Below, in pieces: positions 11,201 through 23,300 of a stretch of DNA of 64,000 nt (position 1 is its first letter; every line of letters begins with the position of its first letter). The translations under genes and the position numbers were made by a program. Source of the stretch: Gonium pectorale. Taxonomy: Eukaryota; Chlorophyta; Chlorophyceae; Chlamydomonadales; Volvocaceae. The stretch lies in contig LSYV01000021.1 in assembly GCA_001584585.1 (NCBI GenBank), forward strand, positions 5,403-69,402, read 5' to 3'. Below the pieces are notes generated by a model that was given only the letters and a program-made list of their open reading frames with translations, was not told where the DNA came from and made no database searches.

Positions 11201-12477
11201 CGCCAACGCCCGCCTCCCAGCCCACCCCAACCCACCTGCCAACGCCCGCCTCCCAGCCCACCCCAACCCACCTGCCAGCGTCCGCCTCCCAGCCCACCCC
11301 AACCCACCCGCCATCTCCTACCCCCCGTTGTCCGCCCCGCCCGGCCAGGCGCTGCTCGAGGTGAAGACGGCCAAGGGCAACCCCTACGTGGCGCTGTACG
11401 AGGATGTGGACAAGGTGGGGAGGGGGCGGGGAGGGAGGCGAGGGTGTAAAGACAGGGGTTCATCCTGAGGACTCCCGATTTCCCTTTGCCCCCATCTGCT
11501 TATGGCCCAACCGCGGCCAAACGGACTTAATACCACTGCTACCGCTGGCCTGGCCCCTCGCCTCTCCCTGCTCCGGCGCCGACATAACATGACGCGCATG
11601 CGGGCTGCCCTCCTCCCCCGCACCCCACATCACCGCCCCGCCCGGCCCGCTGCCTGCACCGCTGCAACTGTCGGGCCCGCAGGGGGGGCGGGGCGACCCA
11701 CCCCACTGCGAGTCCTCTTCTCGCCTCCGACGCGTTGCCTGCCCTCGCCTCGGCCCCCCGCCGCCGCGTATAGGCGCGTCCAGGTTCTGTACTCGTCGGT
11801 CATCGTGCAGCTTGCCCACAGAATGAGTACCCGCCCCCCGCCCTCGAATGCAGCTCCTGGCGCTGCTGCGCGCCGTGCGCGGCCGCACCGTCACGTTCCG
11901 CCACACCGCTTCCCCGCAGCCGGTCACGCTGGAGTTCGGCGCCCGGCTGCGGCCCATATACGTGCTGGGCTGCGGACACGACCCGGCTGGAGTCGGAGCC
12001 GAAGGCGCGGGCGCTCAGCCGTCCGCTGCTGCGGATCCCGCCGCCCCGCAGACCCACGGCTCCACCCCCGCCCACCACGGGCCACCCAAGCAATACCGGC
12101 AGCATCGGGGAGAGCGGCTCCGCCTCCCGGCTGGCGCGGGCGCTGGCGCTGTGGCCAGGGTCGGCGGCGGGACCCGGAAGACGACCCCCGCGCTGGCGCC
12201 GTCGGTGGCCTCTGCGTCGGCGGCTGCGCACGCGGCGGCAGCTGCCCCTCCTGCGCTGCGCTCCGCGGTGCCCAAGCTCCTGGCTATGGAGCTGGGCCGG
12301 CAGCTGGCGAGCGAGGGGCCGGACGCGTGGGCGGGTGTGCAGCTGGCGGGGCTGAGCGCGCGGGAGGTGCGGCTGGCGCTGCCGGGGGCCGCCGCCGCGC
12401 CGCTGGCCCGTCGGGTGGCGGCCTACTTTGCTCGGCTGGCGCGCTGCGACGTGTTCACCGTGCACAGCAGCGCCTGA
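8261..12477 (+). CDS. Conserved-looking protein of unknown function, Ala/Gly-rich
   Basis: Exons join in phase: 8261-8592, 9080-9173, 9537-10502, 10856-11008, 11349-11414, 11784-11804 and 11854-12477 (TGA), giving about 751 residues. Likely conserved blocks are FPAVEFRSLLLNAIGRDTF, the acidic-basic start of exon 3 (SGGDQAAYEAALEGLLDEC), PPGWRLYCGAVITAVDGQPF, LLEVKTAKGNPYVALYEDV and LLALLRAVRGRTVTFRHT. Between them lie long Ala/Ser/Gly/Gln inserts typical of volvocine proteins. The proposed intron 11805-11853 is only 49 bases long, so that junction is the least certain. The first ATG at 8261 gives an Arg-rich N-terminus that could be a transit peptide. I do not recognise the family. Confidence 0.62.
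11205..11312. repeat. 36-bp tandem repeat, three copies, in an intron
   Basis: Three nearly identical 36-base units rich in CCCACCCCAACCCACC lie head to tail in the intron between exons 10856-11008 and 11349-11414. They differ at a few positions only. Confidence 0.85.
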
Positions 12478-12987
12478 GTCGGGGGGAGTGGGGGTGGGCG
12501 TGGTGCGGCGTGGTGGTGAACTGGTGTGGAGACGGTGACCCGTGGGTCAGCTGACGGTCGTGTGCCGGTGTGGCGGTGCGAATCGAGGAGTGCGAGAGTG
12601 GCAGGCATGTGATGCGGCTGGGATGCGGCTGGGGCGTGTGGTGACTGCGGCGGATTAGGAAGGCTTGGCCCTGGGGAGGCGGGAGGGGCTGGCGGGCGGC
12701 AGCTTGCGGGCGGGCGCGTAGTCAGAACAAGCCAGCCCCCGCATTGCGGCCTGGCACTTGCGTACCGGGGTTGTGGGGTGGCCTTGCGAGGGACGCGGGT
12801 GCGTCCGGTGTGGCGCAGGTCCATGGGTGCTGCACTATAATGGCCCTGGCCGCCGCCCCTGCTTCCTGTTGCTTATCCCAACTGTTGCGTGGCCCCCATA
12901 GGGTGCATGTTGAGTTCAGTTAAACCTGCCTTTTGACCGCAACGTTCGAACATTTCATCCTGTACTATATTATAGGGTTTGTCGGTC

Positions 12988-12992
12988 TGTAA
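12988..12992 (+). terminator. TGTAA polyadenylation signal
   Basis: TGTAA lies about 510 bases after the stop at 12477, a plausible 3' untranslated length for this lineage. Confidence 0.4.
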
Positions 12993-14820
12993 GCGTTTGT
13001 TCGAAACCGGTGGTTTAATGGTTGTACAACTGTCAGGCCGTCTGCTGCCGCTGCCGCTGGCCCGGTATTGGGCGGTTGCGGCAGCTGCGGCGGCGCCACA
13101 GGCCCCCTTGGTGCTCTTGGCCCAGGGCGGGCGCGGATGCCCCTCTTTCGTTGCCGTGCCGTGCGGTGCGTGAGTTGTGCCTGCTGCGGGCCACATCTGC
13201 TGCGTCGGCGAAGCCCGTTGACGCAAATGGCAAACGCAGGGAAACGGCCCCAGCACGGTTGAAGCGGAAGTCTCGTCTTCTCTCGATCCCTTACCTCTTC
13301 CATCGTGTGGAGTTGCCCCGGAGCTGGAGCTGGAGCCTCTCAGCGCGATCGCCCCGCGCATGTGCTGGCGCTCGGGGGCCGCGCCGCCTCGACGCGAGCA
13401 TGCTGTACCTTTCCTAGTAATTCTTTCGAGGACGCGCTTCATTCTTTTGTATGCCTGAGCTGTTTGCCCTCGGGCCCTTGTGGGCCGCCCCGTGAGAGAG
13501 AGGATGCGAAGGGCAGCTGCTTCAACGTGATGAGTAGAGTGCGCGGGTTTCTGTCGTACGGGTGCCCAGGGGCCTCCAGGCGGTGGGCAGCCGGGCCGGG
13601 CCTGTGCCTTTGGGCCCTTTGCTGTCGACTTGCCTGGCGGCCTGCCTCGCTCGCTCGCGGGCGCAAGGCCCCGCCGCGGGGCCGAATCCGGTGCGCTCGC
13701 ACCTTACGTTCAAGTGCGCGTGCGGGGACTGGTGTAGGGCTGGGCGTCTGGGCATTGGGCCAGTCCAGGGGTTCAGGCACCGTTGCCGGTGCCTCTCTCA
13801 GGCAGGCATTGTACGTTGATGTGGCAAGTTGGTGCGGGGGTAGGCACTTGTATGCGCTCGAGCTGCAAGTTGGTGTATGTGCGCACGAGTACGGGGCCGT
13901 GGGGTCCCTTATGAACGCGCCCATAGCATGACCGTCGCAAGGCATGCAAAAAGGCATACAGGAGTCAGTCTTCAAAGGGGCGTGGGTGCAGCCCATACGT
14001 CGGTTGCGGGGATGGGTCGGCGAGGGCGAATATCATGCGACGAATCCGGCGCCTGTCTCTCGACGTGTCGGAGACCTGTCTACCTGGGCCGTTCCTGTAG
14101 GCAGGGCTACGCGCTCGGCGGTGTGTCTTCTCCGGTGGCGGGTGCGTGGCCGCCCCTTGCTGGCGGGTTGGGGCGGTGGGGGCAGCCCCTGCATGAACCC
14201 CGCATCGACCTCATCGACCCTGTAAAGTCCGAGCATTGCCAGGCCAGGCCAGCGCAACCCCGCACCACAGGGCTCTGCGGCGAAGGATACGGTAGTGCCC
14301 AGCATGTGCCCTGAGGGCAGAGGCACGGCAGGTCTCCAAGGGCACCGCTGCTGTGTCGCCCGCTACTCTCTGGCCCTTCTTGAAAGCTAGCATGGCGCGG
14401 CCCTGCCCAACATGCCCCACGTAACTGTTGGTAGAACAACTACGGTATGGGGTAGAGGGATCCAGCCAAGCTCCCGGCCAGGACACAAGGTCGCAACAGG
14501 TCCGCGTGTCAAGCCAGAAAGGCCATCTCGCCCGGTGGCTACACACGCCGCCGTCGCACTGGCAGGGTGCGGCAGAGGGTGTGCCGTACGCACACGCGGC
14601 TGCCCGCTGTCTCGGCGGGCGCGCGCGTGCCGCTCCCCGAGACACCGACCGACCTCCGTGTCATCATCAGGGACCCACCGCCGCCGGTTTCCGCCGCCTC
14701 CCGGCGCAAGTTGCAACCCTCAGCGCGCGAGTGTGAACAGCTCCTCGTGCCGCCTCGCACTTACTCTCTCGGGCTTCATACCCCACGAGGTGTGACCACC
14801 AACGGTTGATCGGCCCAGCT

Positions 14821-14909
14821 CACCATCACCACTCACCACCACCACTACCGCCGCCACCGCCACCGCCACTACCGCCCCCATCGCCACCGCCGCCACCACT
14901 ACCACCACG
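14821..14909. repeat. CAC/CGC trinucleotide-rich tract
   Basis: About 90 bases of imperfect ACC/GCC triplets. It generates poly-His, poly-Pro and poly-Val frames that are not genes. Confidence 0.75.
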
Positions 14910-16076
14910 AATCCGGGACCACCGGGCCGAACACGCAAGGCACTGTTCAGCGCGCGGAGCGGAGCAGCGGCGCGTCAGCCAAACATAACCCCCGACGTGG
15001 ACCCGCGGCATGCTGTGGCCGATGCAGGTCCGATCCGCCCGGCCGGGGAGAGCCCCTGGGGGATGCGAGCATGCGACCAACCATGGCAAGCACCCGACCC
15101 TCGGCGGCGGCACCAAGGCCTCCAACGTAGAATTGTTGAAGGATGCCAAATCAAATAGGGTCACGGGGCAAGAGCTGAAAACTGATTTGTGGACTTCTCT
15201 GTTGCATCCACTATAGTTTAGTTTGGGCTGCCGCCCGCAAACGCACGCGCGCGGCGGGAGCGCTGTCGGGAGACAAGCAATTCGGGATAGGCGAGGAAGG
15301 ACAGGCCCCGCACCAGCGCGCGCCCCGCACCCTCGCTGCCTGAAACGCACCGCGTCGCCTCCCGCCTCGCCCGCCGCGGGTCTCGCCCCACCCGTGGGCA
15401 TACGGAGGGCTCACCGCAGGGACAACTGGGGCTGACGCCCGCACCGGCGCCAAGATGACCAGCCGGCCGCGCCACGCCCGGCACGCCCCTCCGGGCACCT
15501 CCATGCCGCCTGCCAGGCGCCTCGTCGCAGAACTGCGACCGGACGCGTCGCCCCCCCCTTCACCACCACGCATACACAACACTCTGGACACGCAGCCAGC
15601 CTGCACTAAACCGAGCCTTCCTCTGCGCGATATTAGGCATTCCCACACGACCATAAGCCACACAAGTGCACTCGCACTCCCGCCGAACCGGACATCATTT
15701 CTGGGGGCTGGCTCCTCCCGGTGTTCTACCGGTTAGCGGCTCTGCCCTCCCCCCCCCGCGGGGAACGCGTCACGCAGCCCCCCCTGTCCGCGAGCGCTTT
15801 CCACGCATTCCCCTTCCCTACAAGCTACGCCCGGGCATCCCGCGATCCCACCAGCAGCTCCGTAGAGTACCGCAAACAGTAACCGCAGTTTATTTTGCGC
15901 TTTTGCGTGTGACAAGTGGCAAGGCGACGATCCGCCGATTCCCTGCCGGTCGACCCAAAGCTGGCAGCAGAAGAGCAGTGGTGATGAATGTCCGGATCGG
16001 ATCAGATCGGGCATACTATGAATGACCAGCGAGGCCCCGCCCGTTCTGCCCAGCCCTGCCCGCCCTGCCCGCCGCC

Positions 16077-16129
16077 AGCGCTCCCGCCCGCCCGCCCGCC
16101 CGCCCGCCCGCCCGCCCGCCCGCCCGCCC
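16077..16129. repeat. CCCG tetranucleotide repeat
   Basis: About 12 uninterrupted CCCG units, G-rich on the complementary strand. Confidence 0.85.
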
Positions 16130-16512
16130 GGGGCACATCCCACGGCGGCGGCGGAATGCTGGGTTCACACACCCGAACAAACACCCGAGCCAACACACCG
16201 GTACCCACCCACAACCACCGAACAATGGAAGGCTCCCAAAACCCAAAATACACATGTACATCACTCAGCATGGGCCCCGGACACACGCGGGCGCACCCAC
16301 TAAGTGTGTGGTTGTTTGGGGACCTCGGTGCCGCCGCTCCTGCACAGGGCTGGCATGCGTCGGGACCAATGCGCGCTACCCCAGCCGTCGCTGCCCGCCC
16401 AAAGCGCCCCTTCCCTTGTCCTGCCTTTCAACGACAGAGGCAGACGCGCCGGCCGAACTACGCAGCAACGGCATGAAGGGTCTGGCACATGTAGTGCGCC
16501 GACCATGCGCAG

Positions 16513-16560
16513 CACGCACACACACGCACACACACGCACACATACACATACACATACACA
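16513..16560. repeat. CA dinucleotide-rich microsatellite
   Basis: A CA run interrupted by G and T changes into CACATA units. Confidence 0.8.
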
Positions 16561-17280
16561 TGCGTCTTCCTTTTCAACACATACGCACGCACACAACCCG
16601 CTGCACACGCTGCGAATTCAAGCCCGCAGCCCACGATCTTTGAATCACGACTATACTCGAATATGCACACAAGCTACATGCGGTGCCTGCCCGAGCCGAA
16701 CAAAACAGAGCAGACTCGCCAATGGGCAGACACGTAGGTCGCACTTTGAGGTGAAGTGAGGGGGGGGGGGTTCTATCTCCTGGGGAAAATCAGGCACCAT
16801 AAGGTGCAACTGAATCCAGATTTCCGTATAATATGAGCGACATGTGTACGGCGATCACGCACGTTGTGCTTTCTCATTGGTGATTGGAAGTGGCTCACAT
16901 GTGGATGAACATCATGGAACGGAACGGCTGCACATGCTGCTCCGCTGCGGATAGGTATGCCACAAGGGTCAAGATAAATGAAAACCGGGAGGTCATTCAT
17001 CAGAGTCCATGCGTAGACTTCATTGGGGGACTGCGTGTAGGCGCGCTACCACAAGCCGCCCCCCCGTGTTGATGCTGCCGCTGCCGTGTCAAACCTGAGC
17101 TGCGTTCCTTCGGTTCGTGCCTCAACACTTTGGCTGTCCCCTCGCCCCCTGCCTCCATGGCGCAGCGTTGCCCGGGCGCGCGCTCCGGCTTATTCAGCGC
17201 CTCAATCGTTGCTGCCTCCACGGGAATACGTTCCAAGTCCTCTCCCCACACACATCCCATTCAGCGGGGCAGTGCCGCCC

Positions 17281-17317
17281 TGGGTGGGTGGGTGGGTGGG
17301 TGGGTGGGTGGGTGGGT
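17281..17317. repeat. GGGT tetranucleotide repeat
   Basis: Eight to nine TGGG units in the presumed 3' untranslated region of the kinase gene. The G-rich strand is opposite to the kinase mRNA. Confidence 0.85.
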
Positions 17318-17332
17318 CGGACACGTCACGGC

Positions 17333-20300
17333 TCACGCAGCAGCGTCGGAAGGTTGCCGTGTCTCCTGCTGCTGCAGCTGCAGCCTGATCGCCACCACCA
17401 GCTGTGCGGCGCTGGGCCGCTGCGAGGGGTCGTGCGCCCAGCAGGCCTCCGCCAGGGCTCTGCAGGGGTAACGGCAGGGCACGGGGCATCCGGTCGGCCA
17501 CGCAGGCAGCGTCCGGTCACAGCCGGTTTGCAGCTGTGCCACTGGTCCTTCACGCGCTGCCCCCTAACCGAGGGAATAGCGGAGGGCTGTATCACACACC
17601 CGCCCGGCCACCCACCTGTAGGGTTCCGGCACCCAGGTCGGGAACAGCGGCCTCGCGCCCGCTGCCACCAGCCGGCCGATCCGCTCCGGCGGCACCGACC
17701 CGAACGGCCTGCGTCCGCCCGTGATCGTCTCCAGCATCAGCACCCCGAACGCGTACACATCGACCGCCGCCGTGATGCGGGCACCCCTGCCGCTGACCAC
17801 CTCGGGGGCCATGTGGTCCAGGCTGAACGGGCAGCAGGCAGTTGGGGGGAGAGGGCGCGGGCGGGCGCGCGGGCAGGGGGCATCGTTGGCGCCGGTGGAG
17901 CGCGGCTTCGGCCTGCGGGGAGGTAACCTACAGTCCTACAGTGGCAGGAGCATCAAGTGCCGGTAGAAGCGGTCACGTCATAACGGCAGCTACACGGAGC
18001 TCGGCCGTGCAGCGCTGTCACAATCGTCACGCTTAAGGCATGTCGGCTGTCCGTTGTCTGTAACCGCAGAGTGGACAGAACATGCGGGGGCAGGTCATGT
18101 CCTCGAGGACGGTGGAACTCACGTGCCGCACGCGGTGTCTTGGACGGCGCAGCGCCCGCTGCCCGAGGCCGGCGGGCTGCCCGGCCCGGCCTCGGCCCCA
18201 GGTCCCGCGGGGCGCTGCCCGCCTGCCCCAGCGGGGGCCGCCGCCGCCGCTGTGCCGGGCGCGTCCATGACTAGCGCACACCCGAAGTCCGCCAGCTTGG
18301 CGGTGAAGCCCCGCGGGTCGGATGAGGTGGCGCTGCGGCCCTTGAGCAGCACGTTGCCGGGCTTGAGGTCTGGACACGCGAGGGCGCAGGCAGCAGTGGG
18401 CGGCGTACTGTGAGCGGCCGGGCTGGCGTAACGAGGGCGGGCGGGTGCCTGTGTGTTTCGCGCTCTCCTGCCCCTCGTCTCGCTCCTCATCTCACCCGCC
18501 CCCGCCTCACCCCTGTGCACGATGTGCCGGCCGTGCAGGTAGCGCAGCGCCAGGGCCACCTCCAGCAGCGTCAGGTACACGGACTGCGGGGCACGGGGGC
18601 AGGCAGTTCGTGGCGATGACAGGCGGGCAGGCGCTGCAGCTATGAGAGGCGTCCGGCAGGATAGGACGTCCGGACAGAGCTGTTGGCAACGCCAGCACCA
18701 CCGGAGGACCCCGGCCCGACAACCCTGGTCTGGACCTGCCCTCCGCACCTTCATGTTTCGCAGCACGCCGGAGCCAAAGGCGGGGGTGTCGGGGTCCAGG
18801 GGCGGCTCCCTCCGGGGCTGGCGGCCACCAAGCGCACCCACGCCCTCACCCTCACCCGCCGCATGGGCGGGCGCCGAGAACGGGCGGGCCGCCTGCGGTT
18901 TGCGGTTTGGAAAGTCCCCGGACGCCAGCGCCGATGCCAGGGAGCCCAGCTCGCACAGCGTCATACACACGGCGGTGTAGACCGGGCCGGAGGCTGGCGG
19001 GCCGATAAGGGAGAGGCAGGGACAGGGCAAGGCAATGCGGTGAGTGGTTCTGCCGGCAAGGCAAGATCGAACGTGACGGCAACCTGATTGCAGTTGTGTG
19101 GTATGAGGAGGCAAACCTCGCGACCCACGGGTCCGTCCCCCGTGCAATGGCGCGCGCGGCTCCACGGGGTCACGGCCTCGTCGCCCACACTCGCACTCCC
19201 AGACGCCGCCCGCCGCCCTCACCTTCTGAGTCCGGGAGTGTGTCCTCCCGGCCTCCTCCCCGGCCACTGGCCTCGGGCCGCTCCAGCATGGCCCAGTCCC
19301 GCTGCCGCAGCCGGAAGCCACGCGGCCCCGGAACCACGGGAGGCTCCGGCTCCAGGATCACATTGGAGTAGACGCCGTACACCTGCCAACAACGGGGGCA
19401 GGCAACGCACTGTCAAGGGCCAACCACGCCCGTGGGCAGCGACAGGGCTCGACGATGATGAGAGACCGCGGGCTGCACACTGGCAGGCGTGTCGCGGCGA
19501 GTGAGACGCCTTCTCCTGCAGTTCAACCCAGTCTAGGTGCCACCCTTCGGCGTCACACTACCGTCTCAGGCCGCTCCCCAGGCCTTCCCGCCCCTCCCCA
19601 CTGCGCCCTCACCTGCACGATGTGCGGGTGGCTGACCGATGTGAGCATGGCCAGCTCGGTGGCGCTCGCGAGCAGCGACCGCCGGGCACGGAGGTGCTGC
19701 CGGGCAACCTCGGCGGCCAGCATCACGCCCAGGCCGCCGTCGGAGGCGGTCTCAACAAATGCGCCGCCGGCCGATCCACGGCTGCCGCCGGCTCCAGAGC
19801 CGCCGGCCGCCGCCAGAGCCAGGAGCCCCCTGCTGGCGCCCACCGTTATCTCATCCACCAGCTCGCCCACCTCCACACTCTCCGGCAGCTCCAGCAGCTT
19901 GACCGCCACCTCCAGTCCACAGCCCATGCGGCCCAGGTACACAGCGGCCCCGCCGCCCTGCCCGATGCGGCCCGGAAGGCGCAGGTCCGCCAGGTCCGCC
20001 GCCTCGGGATCCGCCATCAGGAAGGCACACGGGCTGGAGCAGCCCATGGGAGCCGCAGCAGTGGCATAAGAAAGGACCGCAGAGGTCACGGCGCCGTTGG
20101 CGCCGCCGGCGGCGGCGGCCGTGGCGGCGAGGGAGATACTGACGTGCTCCAGGTCGTGCAGGCTGGCGGTGGAAGTGCCCCTGGGAGGGAGGTGCGGGCG
20201 GTGCGTGCCTCGTCGGTTGGGAGACCGACGGCATCCCCAACCGCCCGGGGGCGGTGGTGGAGGCAGGCTCCAACGGGCAAAGCCTCTAGCAGCGGCAAGG

Positions 20301-23300
20301 AGGACGGCGGCAAGCGGGTACAGCCCGGACCGGACCGGACCGGACCGGACCGGACCGGACCGGACCGGACCGGACCGGACCGGACCGGACCGGACCGGAC
20401 CGGACCGGACCGGACCGGACCGGACCGGACCGGACCGGACCGGACCGGACCGGCGTGCGCCTCATCCTCATCCTCATGCGCCCCACGGTACGGTACGCCA
20501 CCGCACGGCGGCGATCGCCGCCCGGCACGGCAGTCACACCCTCTCTCGCCTCCCCTCCAACCCCAAACGGGCAAATGCGGCCAGCGTCCAGCCCATTCCC
20601 ACCAACTCCTGTATTTTCAAACTCCCCTCCGCCCCACCTGCCCATTTCCAGCACCGTCGACCCGAGTGGGCCGCTCTCCGGACCCGTCAGTGCGCTCAGG
20701 ACGTCCACGAACGCAGCCTGCGCAGCGGCGGGGCCCGAGTGCTGCTGCGTCGCCGCGGCCGCCGAGGAGGCCGCCGCGGCCGCCGCGCAGATGCTCTCGC
20801 GGACGCTTGACACCAGCGGCGCCAGCGAGCACGAGGCGGCGGAGGGCAGCGGCCCACTCACCAGCAGCACCGAGGTGGGGCAGGGCTGCCGCAGCCGCCG
20901 GCGGGCAGCCCCCGCACCCCCGGGCCCCGATGCGCCAGCGCCCGTGCCCAACGCCGACGCCGCAGTCGAGGAGCTGACGGCGCCGGAGGACTGCTGCCCG
21001 AAGCAGGGCCCCGACGTTGTCAGGGGCGCCCGCAACGCTGCCGCCGCTGTCGCCGCCCCCGCCGCCGGCGCAGCGCCCCCTCGCATTGCGCCGCTGGTGG
21101 AGGGGCGCACGGCGCTGGCGTAGCTCTGCCAGCGTCCCACTTGCCCCGCCGGGGCCGCGCCCGCCCATGGCGACGGCGCCCGCAGCTCACAGCTGCTGGA
21201 GCGGTGGAACAGCAGCGCGGCGGCGCGCCCAGCAGCCGTCAAAGGCTCCGGTGCGGTGTCGGCGCCGGCGCCCGACGACGGCTGCTCCTCGGAGCCCTCC
21301 GCCAGGATGCCCAGCTCAGCCGCCGTGGTCGATCCGCCGTCGGCAGCTGCGGTGGCGACCGCAGACCGCCGTAAGAGCAGCTCGTGCAGGGGCTGAATGC
21401 TCAGCGCCGCCGGCAGCGGCGCGCGGCTGGTACGTAGTGGCAACAGCGGGCTCGCAGCGGCAGCGGAGGCAGCAGGGGCAGCGGCAGGCGCCGGGGTGCG
21501 GGCGGCGCCCGCAGCGGCGTTGGCGGCGGAGGGCTTGGGTGTCTCCGTGGGCAGACGCAGGAATGCGAAGGCGCCCGGCGTGCCGCGCCGCAGAGCCGCC
21601 AGCTCCGCCGCCAGGTCACCGGAGGAGGCCAGCTTGGGGACCAGCGGCCGGATGAGCACCTGTGGGCGGGGCGGGGCCGGGGCCGGGGCGGGGGCATGGG
21701 GGACCGGTGGGGCAAGCGCGACTGAGTCACGGCTGCGCGGCACACATGGGCTGACGGCAGGTGCTCACCGCCACCCCCACCGCCACTCGCACGACGCCCA
21801 CACCCACGCTCCATGCCCACCTGCTGCAGCAGACGCTGGCAGCTGTCCCGCACCGCCTCCACCAGCGGCGCCGGCAGGCGGTGCGGGAAGCACACGTAGA
21901 AGGCGAGCAGCACGCCGCCGCCAGCCCGGGAGCCGACCAGCACCAGCGACTGCACGCCGCCGGCGCCCCCGGTGCCAACGCTGCCGTCCACAGCCCCTGA
22001 GGGGGAGCCGCTAGGCCCTGCGCCGCCGCTCCTGCCTCTGCCCTCCACCGGCAGCATGGGATGGGTGCTCTCGACAGGTGGCGTCGGCGGCGCGGCCGGG
22101 CAGTCCATGAGGAGGCACAAGTCCCGTGACGGCTGGTTGACGTCCTGCGGGGCGCCGGGGTGCCGGGGTGCCGGCAGCGAGAGTGTGAGAGGCGGGGGAC
22201 GCGGGTCCTCGGGCAGGATGGGGGCCTTGGGCAATCGGTGCGCACGTATGCTCTGATAGTCGAGTCAACCCTCCGCGTTCAGGATACCACGTACCGATCC
22301 ACCCAGCGTCCTCCGCCGCCTACAGCGCCCTGAACCCCCACATGCTTCCACTTCCCCTGTTCCCCTGCTTTCCCTGCCCCACCTGCACCGCCCTCACGCA
22401 GTCCGGCACCGCAATGCCCACGGGCGCCGGCCGCTGCATTTGCAGCCGCAGCAGCAGCGTGTAGGTCAGCTGGAAGGGGCGAGCCATGGTCACCGGGGTG
22501 CCGCCGCCGGCCGTGGCCTCGCCGGCGGTGTATCCCGACGGGACGCTGTCCACCCAGGCAGATGCCGCCGCCCAGGGCGGGGCGGCCTGAGTCCCGAGGC
22601 CCGCCGCACACTCACGGCTGGCCGCGTCCCCGCTCACGCCGAGCGAACCTTCGCTGGCCTGCAGAAACCCCAGGCGCCACGGTGCACCGGCGCCGCCGGC
22701 GCTGGAGCCCTGGCCGTGGCCGTCGGCGGGAGCTGTTCCGGAGCTAGTGCCGGGATTGGCTCCAGAGCTGAGACCGTGGGAGGCGCCAGGGACTGGGAAG
22801 GGGCTGGAGCCGGGGCCCCGCCTGCCGACGTCCAGCATCCCAGACGCCGTGTCCCTGTCCCTGTCCCAGTATATCCCGGGCACATGGAGTGGGATTTGTG
22901 AGAGGGTTGTTGCTATTGGGTACCGGTAATGTGGGAACAGGACAGGACATGACACGGCATGACCGACGCCGGCAGAGACACAGGGCTGCGTGGGCCGCCA
23001 CCCACCACGTCGCAAGCTCCTTGCGGGATCCAGCTCGCGACTCCCCGCGGCCGCTGACGGTCGGCATGTCGGGCGCCCTGCCACGGCGGCCCCTGCCCGA
23101 CGCGGGTGCGGAGCTGGTCCCGGTCGGGCACAGCGACAGCCGGCGCGCTGGCTCCAGCAGGAAGGCCGCCGTGGCCTGCTNNNNNNNNNNNNNNNNNNNN
23201 GTCCCAGTATAGTCCCGGGCACATGGAGTGGGATTTGTGAGAGGGTTGTTGCTATTGGGTACCGGTAATGTGGGAACAGGACAGGACATGACACGGCATG

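Larger units (their letters stand above)
12478..17332. other. Long gene-free stretch with simple repeats
   Basis: The left part is the 3' untranslated region of the + gene ending at 12477, and the right part that of the minus-strand kinase ending at 17333. Between them I see only chance frames and four simple-sequence tracts. No RNA gene, transposon ends or conserved exon was recognised. Confidence 0.4.

Noticed and set aside
11205..11312. Three evenly spaced repeats considered as a CRISPR array
   Set aside because: The units are directly adjacent with no spacers and lie in a eukaryotic intron.
9587..11463. Long minus-strand frames over the unknown + gene
   Set aside because: They are Pro/Arg/Ala-rich antisense shadows of exon 9537-10502 and of the 36-bp intron repeat.
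14826..15401. Minus-strand 191-codon frame with a Gly-rich tail
   Set aside because: The tail is the CAC/CGC tract read backwards, and the rest has no recognisable motif or splice partners.
20286..20977. Long frames on both strands containing DRTGP or VRSGP repeats
   Set aside because: They are produced by the stop-free GGACC array. The minus-strand kinase exons on each side splice across it in phase.
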